Of a stretch of 64,000 nt of DNA, positions 18,328-28,158 are shown in pieces (within the stretch, counting starts at the first letter, position 1; every line of letters starts with the position of its first letter). The DNA lies in contig CAJXUS010000006.1 of assembly GCA_913060675.1 (NCBI GenBank), positions 1-64,000 of the forward strand, given 5' to 3'. The notes beneath the pieces were generated by a model, which saw only the letters and a program-made list of their open reading frames with translations, ran no database searches and was not told the DNA's origin. The DNA is from an uncultured Rhodospirillales bacterium. Its GTDB lineage: Bacteria; Pseudomonadota; Alphaproteobacteria; Kiloniellales; Kiloniellaceae. The translations under genes were made by a program, and so were the position numbers.

Positions 18328-19248
18328 ATGTACCTCATTGCTGATGCTGCCGGACCAATTGGTCGTGCGGTTACGGAACAACTCCTGGGGCAAGGCCAGC
18401 TCATACGCGTATTAACCGCCGATGCAGAGTGTCGGAATCTATGGCGGGGGAGAGGAGTTGAGGTTAATGAGGGGGATCCAAGACACGGTTCTAGCTGGGA
18501 GAAAGCTCTGGACGGAGTTGAAACCGTACTGCTTATTGCGCCGCCTTATAGTAGTGATATTGGGTCTCTACGAGACATCGCAACATACCAATCGGCTTTA
18601 ATTGAAACTTTATCAATACCCCAAGAAACCCGAAATGTGATTTTCCTGTCTGCGCTCGGGGCAAAAGAACTCTGCGGATGGACACACTTTCTGGGTGAAA
18701 TGGAAGCCCAACTAGCTGAATTTTGCTCTAACCTGACAATTATCCGCCCAGCTTTTTTGATGGAAAATCTGGCTCCCGCTTTATCCATGGCGCGGCATCA
18801 TTCAGTACTGCCAAGCTTTCTTGCTGAGAAAATTGCCTTTCCCATGGTGGCACGTAAGGACCTGGTTTCTGTTTTGGTTGCGGCGATCCTAGATCCGGTA
18901 GAAGGCCATAACCTTCTAGAGCTACATGGCCCTGAACCTTATGATTTAAGTGAGATAGTTGAAGCTGGTCACAATGTTCTAACCAAGCACATTGCTTCCT
19001 TAACATTACCCGAGGATCAATGGCAGCCGATAATGGAGGATCAGGGACTTAATTCAGAATCAGCAAAGCTTTGGATTGATTATTATAATGCTATGAACGA
19101 GGGGCATATAAAAGCTGACCCTAATGCAACACCATTGGCTGGTGAAACAACGCTGTCAGATGCCTTGTTCCAGATATGGAAGAGCATCCGACAAAGCGAA
19201 AGAGCGTCGATTGATCCGGAAAGAAAGATACACGAAAGTTTGGAATAG
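18328..19248 (+). CDS. NmrA-like NAD(P)-binding protein
   Basis: A 306-residue atypical short-chain dehydrogenase. It starts MYLIADAAGPIGRAVTEQLL, a modified glycine-rich nucleotide-binding loop, followed by GVEVNEGDPRHGSSW and ETVLLIAPP strands as in NmrA/QOR2-like quinone or nitrogen-sensing proteins. ATG 18328 is chosen because GGAG precedes it and the fold begins there; the frame runs open to 18262. HxlR control next door suggests induction by an electrophile. Confidence 0.85.
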   Translation: MYLIADAAGPIGRAVTEQLLGQGQLIRVLTADAECRNLWRGRGVEVNEGDPRHGSSWEKALDGVETVLLIAPPYSSDIGSLRDIATYQSALIETLSIPQETRNVIFLSALGAKELCGWTHFLGEMEAQLAEFCSNLTIIRPAFLMENLAPALSMARHHSVLPSFLAEKIAFPMVARKDLVSVLVAAILDPVEGHNLLELHGPEPYDLSEIVEAGHNVLTKHIASLTLPEDQWQPIMEDQGLNSESAKLWIDYYNAMNEGHIKADPNATPLAGETTLSDALFQIWKSIRQSERASIDPERKIHESLE

Positions 19249-19290
19249 ATTGCTTGGGCTAATCCATTCCAAACAAATATGCATCTCCGT

Positions 19291-19602
19291 TTAGAGCTGA
19301 AGAGGCATAGATTCTTGAAAGGGAGATAACACTTCAATGCTGAGGCTCTCCAGCTTTATAAGAAGCAGTAATTGTCCGAGGGATGCTTTATCAGCCATTA
19401 AGTCGTTTGAGCGATGGGCTTCTTCAGCTGTGTCCCAGTAATAGATCTCTACCCATTGGTCATTTTTACTTTTTGAAAGAGATTGATAACGAAAACCGGG
19501 CAATTTTTCCAAATCGGGAATCATTGCATTAACGGCTTCGATCATTTCCTGGTCAGTAACGCCAGATTTGCCATTCCAACTAACTATTTCTACGACGTAC
19601 AT
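19291..19602 (-). CDS. Small ferredoxin-fold protein, ABM/EthD-like
   Basis: A 103-residue protein with the alternating strands and helix of dimeric alpha-beta-barrel monooxygenase-like proteins: MYVVEIVSWNGKSG, MIPDLEKLPGFRYQSLSKS and WVEIYYWDTAEEAHRSNDLM. No catalytic residues can be assigned. It lies between the NmrA-like gene (convergent) and a LysR gene (divergent), the LysR protein perhaps regulating it. Function is unknown. Confidence 0.7.
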   Translation of the reverse strand: MYVVEIVSWNGKSGVTDQEMIEAVNAMIPDLEKLPGFRYQSLSKSKNDQWVEIYYWDTAEEAHRSNDLMADKASLGQLLLLIKLESLSIEVLSPFQESMPLQL

Positions 19603-19664
19603 GAGATATCCTTGGGTTCAATGTAGGGGGTATCGCATATTATAATTTGCTTAAATGATAACAA

Positions 19665-20597
19665 TTGAGCAATTTGCAAAGTGACTGTTCTCATAATGGA
19701 AATAATGTGGATAATTTTAATCGCGCACTGATCTTCAGACTTGTTATTGAACAAGGCACAATGACGGCTGCCGCTCGTGTGCTGAATGTAAGTCCCTCGG
19801 TAATCAGTAAACGTGTGGGAGAGCTTGAAGCATCTTTGGGAGTTCAGCTGTTAAGGCGAACGACGCGCCGGATCTCTTTAACGGAAGCTGGAGATCATTT
19901 TTATCAGCGGATACGATATGTTGAAGGTCAATGGCAGTCGTTATTGGATGAAACGCAGAGTCTTGGACAGATACCTAAGGGGCGGATAACTATCGCCGCT
20001 CCGCCACCTGTCTTAAACCGGGTACTTGTGCCTGTGCTGGATGATTTCATGTCATTGTATCCGGATATAGAATTTGAATTACAATCAGTAGGCTATGATG
20101 AAATTCCTGTGGCCGGAGCAGATCTTTCTTTATCAAGGCGGCTGGATAATTTTGATTCTGGTGCGTTTATCGGTTTTTCTTTGTGTACATATCATAATCA
20201 ATTGTTTGCGGGATCTGGGTATCTAAAAGAGCATGGAATTCCCAAGAGCCTGTCTGATCTTACTAATCATAATTGTCTTTTATATGGAAAATTTCAAAGG
20301 GGCACGAAGTGGGAATTTGGTAGCTCAGTTGAAGCTACCATAGCCCAGGAAGTTAATGTGATGAGTAAATTTGTCAGTGACAATACAGAAGTTATTATTT
20401 CAGCAGCATTTAACAACCGGGGAATAGCTTACATTCCTGCTTTGTTGATCGCAGAAGAGCTTAAGCGCGGAGATTTGATCCCAGTCTTGGCGGATTATAC
20501 AAGTAAGCCTTTTGAGATGTGGGCTTATTATCAACAACTTGATTTTGTCCCCCTAAAATTGCGAGCCTTTCTTGATTACTTGAAGACAAAGTGGTGA
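19665..20597 (+). CDS. LysR family transcriptional regulator
   Basis: A regulator of about 310 residues with the winged helix MTAAARVLNVSPSVISKRVGELEASLG and an effector domain with AGADLSLSRRLD. No ATG exists before the helix: the frame can start at TTG 19665, TTG 19674 or GTG 19707, and GGAA just before the GTG slightly favours the last. It is divergent from the small ABM-like gene. The effector is unknown. Confidence 0.88.
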   Translation: MSNLQSDCSHNGNNVDNFNRALIFRLVIEQGTMTAAARVLNVSPSVISKRVGELEASLGVQLLRRTTRRISLTEAGDHFYQRIRYVEGQWQSLLDETQSLGQIPKGRITIAAPPPVLNRVLVPVLDDFMSLYPDIEFELQSVGYDEIPVAGADLSLSRRLDNFDSGAFIGFSLCTYHNQLFAGSGYLKEHGIPKSLSDLTNHNCLLYGKFQRGTKWEFGSSVEATIAQEVNVMSKFVSDNTEVIISAAFNNRGIAYIPALLIAEELKRGDLIPVLADYTSKPFEMWAYYQQLDFVPLKLRAFLDYLKTKW

Positions 20598-20604
20598 TGA
20601 AAAC

Positions 20605-21171
20605 TTAGGAGATCTCGATTATTTTCCAAGCCTTATGCTGTAAGCTTGGGGCCTGTAGCAATAAGGGCTGGGCATTTGAAAGGTTTGAATTTACATCGAA
20701 ACCGATCGCTTCTGAGATGGGCCAGAAAACGGCTCTATGCGCTACAACCAAAACCGTGCCTTTTGCAGACAAAATTTTATTGAGAGCTTTTAAAATTCGA
20801 GCAGAAAATTCAGTGTAACTTTCAGCTCCCGTAGGTGTATCACCTTCTCTCCAACGTTGATCTACTGTCGCATCGTTTTTGAGTTGCCCTTCTAATTCAC
20901 CGTAGTGGCACTCACAAAGTGAGGTATGGCTAAATAAAGGAGCATCACGTTTGGAGTTCACAATTCCAGCAGTCTTAAGCGCCCTGCTCAGTGAGCTGGA
21001 ATGAATTGTCGAGATTGTCTGGTTTGTGAGTTGATCCCGGGCCTTTTCGGCTTGAGCCAACCCGGTAGAGTTAAGCGGTATATCCTTTTGCCCCTGATAA
21101 CGTCCTTCCTTGTTCCAGTCGGTTTCTCCATGCCTTAAGAAAAAGAACGATTTTTCTATAAGTGTAGTCAT
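20605..21171 (-). CDS. Histidine phosphatase family protein
   Basis: A 188-residue phosphoglycerate-mutase-like phosphatase. The catalytic RHGETDWNKEGRYQGQ motif sits at residues about 13-28, SSLSRALKTA gives the second arginine, E in HYGELEG and the C-terminal VVAHRAVFWP histidine complete the active site. ATG 21171 is selected because AAGG lies 6 bases upstream and the motif then sits at normal distance; the frame is open to 21234. Substrate could be a phospho-sugar, an alpha-ribazole phosphate or similar; none is indicated by neighbours. Confidence 0.88.
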   Translation of the reverse strand: MTTLIEKSFFFLRHGETDWNKEGRYQGQKDIPLNSTGLAQAEKARDQLTNQTISTIHSSSLSRALKTAGIVNSKRDAPLFSHTSLCECHYGELEGQLKNDATVDQRWREGDTPTGAESYTEFSARILKALNKILSAKGTVLVVAHRAVFWPISEAIGFDVNSNLSNAQPLLLQAPSLQHKAWKIIEIS

Positions 21172-21280
21172 AAATTGCCTTGATGTTTTTGTCTTCGAAG
21201 AGGGATGTTGCCTTGAGCGTGGTGGCAAAAGCAATGGGGAGATCTAAATAGACCCGGCTTTAGGAACTGTGCCAAGTTAT

Positions 21281-21326
21281 TCCTCAGAAAAAGAAAAAGG
21301 GCCGAACAATTAAGGACGGCCCTTTT
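21281..21326 (-). terminator. Rho-independent terminator of acs
   Basis: AAAAGGGCCG (about 21295-21304) pairs with CGGCCCTTTT (21317-21326). Read leftward, the stem is followed by TTTTTCTTTTTC-like bases (21281-21299), a classical terminator 20 bases after the acs stop. Confidence 0.85.
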
Positions 21327-21345
21327 AGATGGTAAGCTATTAAAC

Positions 21346-23286
21346 TTATTTGTTCATGCGGTTGTCGATGAGATCGTCGACAACGCTTGGATCTGCAAGG
21401 GTCGACGTATCGCCGAGGCTTCCAAAATCGTTTTCAGCAATCTTACGCAAAATTCGACGCATGATTTTGCCAGAGCGCGTTTTGGGAAGGCCCGGTGCCC
21501 ATTGTAGTATATCCGGTGTTGCTATCGGGCCGATTTCTTTGCGGACCCAGGTTACAAGTTCTTTACGCAGCTCATCACTTTGTTCTACACCTAAATTCAG
21601 AGTGACATAGGCGTAAATGCCTTGGCCCTTAATATCGTGTGGGTAACCAACAACGGCTGCTTCAGCGACGCCTGGATGTGCGACCAAAGCTGATTCGACT
21701 TCGGCTGTTCCCATGCGGTGGCCGGATACGTTGATCACGTCATCTACGCGCCCGGTAATCCAGTAATAGCCATCAGCATCACGGCGACAGCCGTCGCCCG
21801 CGAAATAGAGACCGTCATAGGTTGAGAAATAGGTCTGAACAAATCGGTCGTGATCTCCGTAAAGCGTCCTCATTTGGCCAGGCCAAGAATCTGCAATACA
21901 CAGATTTCCTTCTGCCGCGCCTTCAAGTATTTTCCCATCATTATCGACCAAAAGGGGTTGGATACCAAAGAAGGGACGTGTAGCGGAACCTGGCTTGAGC
22001 GGTGTAGCCCCAGGAAGAGGTGTGATCAAAATACCACCAGTTTCTGTCTGCCACCAAGTATCAACGATCGGGCAACGACCTTCGCCAACAACCTCGTTAT
22101 ACCAGTTCCAGGCTTCCGGATTGATAGGCTCGCCCACAGTACCAAGTATGCGTAGGGAAGAGCGGGATGTTTTCTCTACCGGGCCGTTGCCTTCACGCAT
22201 CAGTGCGCGAATAGCGGTTGGCGCGGTATAGAAGATACTAACGTTATGTTTGTCGCAGACTTCCCAGAAACGAGAAGCCGTTGGGTAATTGGGAACGCCC
22301 TCGAATACCAGAGTCGTCGCCCCATTGGTTAGGGGACCATAGACAATATAACTGTGCCCGGTAATCCAACCAACATCGGCGGTACACCAGTAAATTTCAC
22401 CATCGTGATAATCAAAGACGTACTTGTGGGTCATCGCGGCAAAAACAAGATAACCACCCGTGGTATGCAGAACGCCTTTGGGCTGACCAGTTGAGCCAGA
22501 GGTAAAGAGAATGAAGAGTGGATCTTCTGCATTCATTTCCTCTGCAGGGCAGTTAGTATCTGCAGCTAAACAGGCTTCGTGCCACCACACATCACGCTTT
22601 TCATTCCAAGTGATGTCACCGCCCGTACGTTTTACGACAAAAACGGTGTCTACATTTGGGCAGCTTTCCAGCGCTTTGTCTGCGTTGGCTTTAAGGGGCA
22701 CTTTGCGTCCGCCGCGAAGACCTTCATCTGCGGTAATTAAGCAATTAGACTCGCAACCAATAATACGCCCTGCGAGAGCATCAGGAGAGAAGCCACCGAA
22801 GACAACAGAATGGACCGCACCTATACGGGCACAGGCAAGCATGGCATAAGTTGCTTCGGGAATCATCGGCATATAGATGGTGACACGATCACCTTTTTTA
22901 ACGCCACGCGCTTTCAGGGCGTTTGCAAAGCGGCTCACACTATCGTGGAGCTGGCCATAAGTGATGTAAAGCTGCTCGCTAGGGTCGTCGCCTTCCCAGA
23001 TAATTGCGGTATCATCTTTTTTAGCAGGTAAATGGCGGTCGATGGCGTTGTAACAAACGTTGGTTGTACCGTCTTCGTACCAACGAATGTGAACATCACC
23101 TGGTCCAAAGCTTACATCTTTTACTTTTGTAAAAGGTTTGAACCAGTGAATACTTTGACCATGTTCAGCCCAGAATTTTTCAGGCGCTTCTATGGATTGC
23201 TGGTACATTTCAAGATATCGAGGTTCGTCTACCCAGGCATTTGCGGCGAGGTCTTCCGGAACGGGGAATACAGTGGCGTCCGACAT
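21346..23286 (-). CDS. acs: Acetyl-CoA synthetase
   Basis: A 646-residue AMP-forming enzyme that activates acetate through acetyl-AMP to acetyl-CoA. The adenylation motif [27 protein letters not shown], the [13 protein letters not shown] hinge and the C-terminal [16 protein letters not shown], with the lysine acetylated in regulated homologues, are all present. The ATG at 23286 is right because GGGAG lies 7 bases upstream inside a longer open frame. It is a monocistronic unit ended by a strong terminator. Acetoacetyl-CoA synthetase at 47058 is a related paralogue. Confidence 0.97.
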   Translation of the reverse strand: MSDATVFPVPEDLAANAWVDEPRYLEMYQQSIEAPEKFWAEHGQSIHWFKPFTKVKDVSFGPGDVHIRWYEDGTTNVCYNAIDRHLPAKKDDTAIIWEGDDPSEQLYITYGQLHDSVSRFANALKARGVKKGDRVTIYMPMIPEATYAMLACARIGAVHSVVFGGFSPDALAGRIIGCESNCLITADEGLRGGRKVPLKANADKALESCPNVDTVFVVKRTGGDITWNEKRDVWWHEACLAADTNCPAEEMNAEDPLFILFTSGSTGQPKGVLHTTGGYLVFAAMTHKYVFDYHDGEIYWCTADVGWITGHSYIVYGPLTNGATTLVFEGVPNYPTASRFWEVCDKHNVSIFYTAPTAIRALMREGNGPVEKTSRSSLRILGTVGEPINPEAWNWYNEVVGEGRCPIVDTWWQTETGGILITPLPGATPLKPGSATRPFFGIQPLLVDNDGKILEGAAEGNLCIADSWPGQMRTLYGDHDRFVQTYFSTYDGLYFAGDGCRRDADGYYWITGRVDDVINVSGHRMGTAEVESALVAHPGVAEAAVVGYPHDIKGQGIYAYVTLNLGVEQSDELRKELVTWVRKEIGPIATPDILQWAPGLPKTRSGKIMRRILRKIAENDFGSLGDTSTLADPSVVDDLIDNRMNK

Positions 23287-23491
23287 GGTTCGGTCTCCCA
23301 TATTATTTTTATTGTTGCGCTGCTTTATTTTTTACAGCGGTTTTTTGTTCGCAGGGATTATTCATGGATTTTGTTGATTTCTCAAGGTCTTTTTGGAAAT
23401 AAACGGTAAGTTATTGCTCTGAAAATGAAAATTATATTGCATTGCAGCAATTTGGTTTGGTGGTTTTTCCTAACCGATGATTTCAGGATCA

Positions 23492-23529
23492 CTCATATCT
23501 ATGAAAACCATAGGTTTCATAGATATGAG
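23492..23529. terminator. Long perfect hairpin downstream of EAL gene
   Basis: CTCATATCTATGAAA (23492-23506) is perfectly complementary to TTTCATAGATATGAG (23515-23529), a 15-base stem with an 8-base loop, 25 bases after the EAL gene stop and in the space before acs. It may terminate the EAL transcript, although no T run follows it on the minus strand. Confidence 0.5.
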
Positions 23530-23554
23530 ATTTACTATTATTCACAAGAGGATA

Positions 23555-25240
23555 TTAAGACCAGGATTCCATTGTGTCACCACGTCTAACCATGGTGCGG
23601 GGTTTATCCGGTTCTTCAAAAACACTGATGTCATTGCAAGGACGGCCAAAATAATAGCCTTGCCCAAAGTCGACATTGCAATTGATCAGAAGTTGAGTTG
23701 TTTCTTCATCTTCGACCATTTCGGCGACAGTATGAATTTTTAATTTTTTACAGAGATCAGCAATAGACTTCAGGATATGAGCTGAAGTTTCGTCACCTAA
23801 AGCATCTCGGACGTATGATCCGTCAATCTTGAGGATATCGACTTGGAATTGGCGGAGGTATTGAAGAGAGGCCTCGCCAACCCCGAAGTCATCAAGGCAG
23901 ACCTTATGGCCTAATTTGCGAAGGGCCTGTATCGCGTTGTTTGCAAGCTCAGGGTCTGGAATTTTGGTTGATTCCGTAATCTCAAATAAAAGAGAATCCG
24001 GGGTATCTTTAAGGGGGGCCAACATAGGGGTAAGTTGAGAAAGGAATTCTTTGTCCCCAATGGATGCCGCTGAAAGGTTTACCGCGATTGACCGATTATG
24101 CTTTTTGCTTGGGTTGTCTTCGATCCAATTGATTGCTTTCCGACACAGGGCAAGATCAAAACCCTTGATTAAATTAAGGTCTTCAGCCGATTTAATAAAT
24201 TCTTGTGGCGATCCGGTTTCCCCGTTTATTCGGGCCAATACTTCGTAATGATGTATATCGCGTGTTTTAATATCTACAATAGGTTGGAAAACCATCATAA
24301 AGTCAGCACCATCGATAACATTTTTGATCCGATGAGCTGTTTTTTGAATACGGGCCAAAATTTCAGGGAGGGAATGGGCGAGCTCTTCCAGACTAAATGT
24401 ATCAGTTTGATCTTGAGCAAATTGCTGGATCATAAAACTGAGGGCTTGAGCAGCGTTCCCGCCAGATATGCCACTGTCTGCCAGGGCAATACTTGCTTGT
24501 TCAACTTTTAAACCAACACCGGTTGGATCGGCTGCTTTTACTTGCCGAGAAATTTCATCACTTAATTTTTCAATGTCGAGATCCGGCCTACTAATAAGGC
24601 CGTATTTACCGTTCCCAAATGATGCTGCCGAGTTGGCTTCCGATGAACTCGCGCGAAGGTAACTATTAATAGTTACAGATAGCTCTTGTTGAGCTTCTTT
24701 CTTTAAGTTTTTGGCAAACTCGTCGTAATTTTCGAGCTCTATAAAAGTCAGTTTATCTTCGGGATGGGTGGCTAGGTGCTCGGTTACTGCTTCTCCAAAA
24801 CTAATTCTATCGTGAACAATCGCCCCCCCAGCAGCTCTGTCGGGATGAGCGTTTGTCGCCTTTATAATGGAAGGTGTTTTGCATGAGAGAAAATAGTGAT
24901 TTTCGAGGTCTTGAACGTAATAGCCTGTGATCGACAAGGGGCGAAGAGCACCTTCTTTTTTCTTGAATATGAGATCAATAGGCTCAGGACGAGAGCCGCC
25001 GACCATGCCAGCAAGCAGGTTTTCAAGTACAGGTTGTTCTTGAGGCAAGATAAGTTCAGATAGCGAAACCCCGATCAATTGTTCGATAGGGCAGCCAAAA
25101 ATACTTTGCGTGGCGCCACTGACAAAAACAATCTCGTGTTTATCTGATAATTCTATAAGTAAATCGGCTCGGCAAAAAGCAAAGGCCAAAAAACGATCAC
25201 GCTCATGTTTTAGAGAACTATTGGTGCTCTCTTGGCTCAT
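23555..25240 (-). CDS. PAS / degenerate GGDEF / EAL protein (c-di-GMP phosphodiesterase)
   Basis: A 561-residue cytosolic signalling protein. A PAS-like domain (about 10-115) is followed by a GGDEF-like fold whose motif reads GNGKYG, so cyclase activity is unlikely, and an EAL domain (about 305-550). EAL residues needed for catalysis are retained: E of EVLAR, N in AVNLSAAS, E in FEITES, DDFG, K in LKIDGSYV, E in VAEMVED and Q in GQGYYFGRP. It should hydrolyse cyclic di-GMP under control of the PAS and GGDEF-like parts. It is transcribed alone. Confidence 0.92.
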   Translation of the reverse strand: MSQESTNSSLKHERDRFLAFAFCRADLLIELSDKHEIVFVSGATQSIFGCPIEQLIGVSLSELILPQEQPVLENLLAGMVGGSRPEPIDLIFKKKEGALRPLSITGYYVQDLENHYFLSCKTPSIIKATNAHPDRAAGGAIVHDRISFGEAVTEHLATHPEDKLTFIELENYDEFAKNLKKEAQQELSVTINSYLRASSSEANSAASFGNGKYGLISRPDLDIEKLSDEISRQVKAADPTGVGLKVEQASIALADSGISGGNAAQALSFMIQQFAQDQTDTFSLEELAHSLPEILARIQKTAHRIKNVIDGADFMMVFQPIVDIKTRDIHHYEVLARINGETGSPQEFIKSAEDLNLIKGFDLALCRKAINWIEDNPSKKHNRSIAVNLSAASIGDKEFLSQLTPMLAPLKDTPDSLLFEITESTKIPDPELANNAIQALRKLGHKVCLDDFGVGEASLQYLRQFQVDILKIDGSYVRDALGDETSAHILKSIADLCKKLKIHTVAEMVEDEETTQLLINCNVDFGQGYYFGRPCNDISVFEEPDKPRTMVRRGDTMESWS

Positions 25241-25496
25241 ATAATGTCCAGACGTAGTTTGCTATCACTTGAAAGGTGAAATTGGCGTTTATTTTTCAAG
25301 CTTAGAGTTAAGTCGTTAATGCTTGATAAAAAAATTGGGAAAATTACGTATTTGTTACAAATGATTCCACAAAGCTAAGCCCAGCAAGTTAAGCCCAGAT
25401 AATCAAGTATAGAGGTTACTCGGATATTTATTATAATTTCTATTGGATTGCATTAGATACATTTGGTTGGTTGTTTGGCGTGTGAGAGGTATTGTA

Positions 25497-25649
25497 ATGA
25501 GCATGAAACCATTATTAAAACACCTATTGGTCATCCTAGCAGCGATGGTGATTTGTCTGGCAGTCATTTTGATATTCCCAGAATCGCTTGAGGCTTTTGG
25601 GGCAAAATTCTGGGATGCTGCACTGTGGGTTGGCGGATGTTTTTCTTGA
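25497..25649 (+). CDS. Small single-helix membrane protein (50 aa)
   Basis: A 50-residue protein starting at ATG 25497 with GAGAGG 8 bases upstream. A basic start (KPLLKH) is followed by one strong hydrophobic helix (LLVILAAMVICLAVILIF) and an amphipathic C-terminus ending in GGCFS. It precedes an MFS gene by 68 bases, so it may be a small partner of that carrier; no homology is recognised. Confidence 0.55.
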   Translation: MSMKPLLKHLLVILAAMVICLAVILIFPESLEAFGAKFWDAALWVGGCFS

Positions 25650-25717
25650 TTCTCTAAGGATCTGTTCTCTATAGGCGTGTTCTCTACAAGCCTGTCTTTA
25701 TAAAGAGTGTGTTTGTC

Positions 25718-26950
25718 ATGACTTCTGTTGAAAATACCCCTTCGTATTCTAAGGCCGTGTGGCCAGTGATTGCTGCTGGTTGTGTGGTGTTGTGTTTGGC
25801 GTTTGGTATACGTGCCAGCTATGGCTTGTTTGTAACACCAATTACCGACGAGCTTGGATGGGGCCGAGAAGTCTTGGCTTTTTCTCTCGCTATTCAAAAT
25901 CTAATGTGGGGTTTAGCCCAACCCATAGCAGGAATGATTGCTGATCGGTACGGGGCGGGCAGGGTCCTTGTTTTCTCAGCCCTGCTCTATGGCGCAGGCG
26001 TCATATTAGGTGCAACAGGCTATTCACCAGAAGCGTCTCATCTTGGCGCAGGCTTCTTTGTTGGTTTGGGCTTAAGCGGAACGACGTTTGGTGTTGTCCT
26101 CGCCGTAATCGGGCGATCCGTATCTGAGGAGAAAAGATCCCTTGCTCTTGGTATCGCGACAGCATCGGCCTCTCTCGGGCAATTTTTGATCATCCCACTT
26201 GGAAGCGCCTTGTTACAAAGTTTTGGTTGGACTGATGCGCTTGTGATACTTGGCTTAATGGTGATGGCAATTATTCCCGCTGCTTACTTTCTGCGTGGTG
26301 TGTCTATGGTGAAGGCAGGGTCTGCTGAAGCCGCACAGACAATGAGCCTGCCCGAAGCGTTGAAAGAGGCGAGCCGTCACAGTGGTTATTGGTTATTGAT
26401 CGCAGGTTTTTTTGTCTGTGGATTTCATCTTGCATTTATCACGGTACACTTTCCTTCTTATGCGATCGACAAAGGGATGGCACCTGAGATTGGTGCCTGG
26501 ACTCTGGCATTGGTTGGGCTCGCAAATGTTTTTGGCTCTTATGCGGCGGGCGCTTTGGGGGGAACCTATCGGAAAAAATATCTTCTATCTGCGATCTATA
26601 TTGCCCGTTCGGTAGCCATTCTTGCCTTTATTCTGGTGCCGGCATCCACTGGATCATTTTTGATTTTTGGTTTTGTGATGGGTCTGCTTTGGTTAAGCAC
26701 GGTTCCCCTTACATCTGGACTTGTGGCACAGATTTTTGGGCCACGTTATATGGGCACACTTTTTGGCATTGTTTTCTTGAGCCACCAAGTCGGCAGCTTT
26801 ATCGGGGTTTGGCTTGGCGGTTATCTCTATGATACGACAAAATCTTATGATTTAGTTTGGTGGATTTCGATCTTTTTAGGGATTTTTGCAGCTATTATAC
26901 ATTGGCCCATTTCAGATCGGTCATTGCGCCGAAACACTCAATCAGCATAA
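25718..26950 (+). CDS. MFS transporter (OFA/MCT-like)
   Basis: A 410-residue inner-membrane carrier of about twelve helices. The loop after helix 2 has GMIADRYGAGRVLVFSA, the MFS signature, and the protein resembles monocarboxylate/oxalate-formate-type importers (SYGLFVTPITDELGWGRE). ATG 25718 is preferred to GTG 25709; AAAGAG lies upstream. The substrate is probably a small carboxylate, but this is only by family. A possible 50-residue membrane protein is encoded just before it. Confidence 0.9.
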   Translation: MTSVENTPSYSKAVWPVIAAGCVVLCLAFGIRASYGLFVTPITDELGWGREVLAFSLAIQNLMWGLAQPIAGMIADRYGAGRVLVFSALLYGAGVILGATGYSPEASHLGAGFFVGLGLSGTTFGVVLAVIGRSVSEEKRSLALGIATASASLGQFLIIPLGSALLQSFGWTDALVILGLMVMAIIPAAYFLRGVSMVKAGSAEAAQTMSLPEALKEASRHSGYWLLIAGFFVCGFHLAFITVHFPSYAIDKGMAPEIGAWTLALVGLANVFGSYAAGALGGTYRKKYLLSAIYIARSVAILAFILVPASTGSFLIFGFVMGLLWLSTVPLTSGLVAQIFGPRYMGTLFGIVFLSHQVGSFIGVWLGGYLYDTTKSYDLVWWISIFLGIFAAIIHWPISDRSLRRNTQSA

Positions 26951-27107
26951 TGATTTAGATAATAACTGAACCGACATAGTTTGATGGAAGTTATTTGTGT
27001 TGGTACTTGATTAAGGTTTTATACCTAAGCTGTTTTAATTGTAATCCGAGGTTGCGAGCGACGTCGGGGGGAATTCGGGGAATCAGGAATTGGAAGCGAC
27101 CTTGCAC

Positions 27108-27626
27108 ATGCCAACCAACAATCTAAAGCCGAAAGTACCTTCTCATGGGGGGCCAGAACTGAAAGATATTGTTACTTCTGCAGAAGCCGCTCTTTCGAAT
27201 ATGGAAAGTGATTACGAAATATGGGTTGCCGAAGATGTCAGGAAAATATCTGAATTTTTGGCTGGAGCTAAAAATTGCGCAAAAAATAGTTCAAAAAGCA
27301 ATGTAACAAATAGCTCGAATAAAGGCCAAGATGGCGAAGAAAAATTTATCGAAGAAATTCACGCTATTGGTCACAATATCAAAGGTCAGGCGGCGACCTT
27401 TAACTTCCCACTTCTGACATCTGCGGCAAAATCTCTTTGTCATTTCATTCAAGAAGACGAAGCAACCGCAGGTAAAAGGCTCGACCTTGTCGAAGCACAC
27501 GTAAATGCGATGAAGATTATTATCTCTCAAAAAATTAAAGGAAGCGGTGGCGATATGGGCCGCGGATTGATTACTGCTTTGGAAAAGGCTGTAGACAAGA
27601 TCCTTGCAGCTGAGAATAAGCTCTAA
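27108..27626 (+). CDS. Hpt-like histidine phosphotransfer protein
   Basis: A 172-residue protein whose C-terminal half is Hpt-like: the helix with HNIKGQAATFNFPL places a candidate phospho-histidine at H89, followed by KSLCHFIQEDE and EAHVNAMKIIIS helices. It is clearly paralogous to the gene at 60111. The N-terminal half is long, low-complexity in places (SSKSNVTNSSNKG) and unlike the paralogue. ATG 27108 has GGAAG 10 bases upstream; a TTG at 27090 is possible. No histidine kinase or response regulator is adjacent. Confidence 0.7.
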   Translation: MPTNNLKPKVPSHGGPELKDIVTSAEAALSNMESDYEIWVAEDVRKISEFLAGAKNCAKNSSKSNVTNSSNKGQDGEEKFIEEIHAIGHNIKGQAATFNFPLLTSAAKSLCHFIQEDEATAGKRLDLVEAHVNAMKIIISQKIKGSGGDMGRGLITALEKAVDKILAAENKL

Positions 27627-27644
27627 TCGGGTTTTCGACCGTTC

Positions 27645-28061
27645 TCACTCTGGTTTGGTATTGCCCATCTGGCAGATAATTTTCCACTCTTCATCCTTAA
27701 TCGGCATAACCGAAAGTCGGGATTGTTTTAAAAGGGCAATATCGTGTAGGGCGTTGTTATTTTTGATATCATCTAGGCTGACGGCAGTTTCCATCGGGTA
27801 GAGTGCTTTGACATCCACCATCCCAAATCTGCCTTTGGGGTCAGTATGGTCTGGATAATACTCTTTACAAACTTCGACAATACCAACGATCTTTTTCTCT
27901 TTTACAGAGTGGTAGAAAAAGACCCTGTCGCCCAGTTTCATGGCTTTCATATTATTGGAAGCCTGATAGTTCCGCACACCGTCCCAATGTTCAACGCCTT
28001 TGGTGACTTGATCATCCCATGACCAGCTACTGGGTTCTGTTTTCATAAGCCAATAAGCCAA
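27645..28061 (-). CDS. EVE (PUA-like) domain protein
   Basis: A 138-residue protein covering a complete EVE domain: YWLMKTEPSSWSWDD, EHWDGVRNYQASNNMKAM, GDRVFFYHS and VGIVEV. The fold binds modified bases in nucleic acid (as in YTH/PUA relatives). A TTG at 28061 is taken as the start because GGGGAG precedes it by 6 bases and the family usually begins just before WLMK; the next ATG (28046) would cut the first strand. It is followed leftward by the Hpt-like gene on the other strand. Confidence 0.9.
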   Translation of the reverse strand: MAYWLMKTEPSSWSWDDQVTKGVEHWDGVRNYQASNNMKAMKLGDRVFFYHSVKEKKIVGIVEVCKEYYPDHTDPKGRFGMVDVKALYPMETAVSLDDIKNNNALHDIALLKQSRLSVMPIKDEEWKIICQMGNTKPE

Positions 28062-28158
28062 AGCGTTCTCCCCATATGATGTGGTGAAAGTAGAATAGCA
28101 CCGCTCGACTTATTGACAAGCGGTGCTATAAAATTTCAATTCCGGTAATGGAATGAGG

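Noticed and set aside
25403-25897. 164-residue frame on the minus strand
   Set aside because: It overlaps the better-supported small membrane protein and MFS gene, lacks a ribosome site and has composition of a shadow frame.
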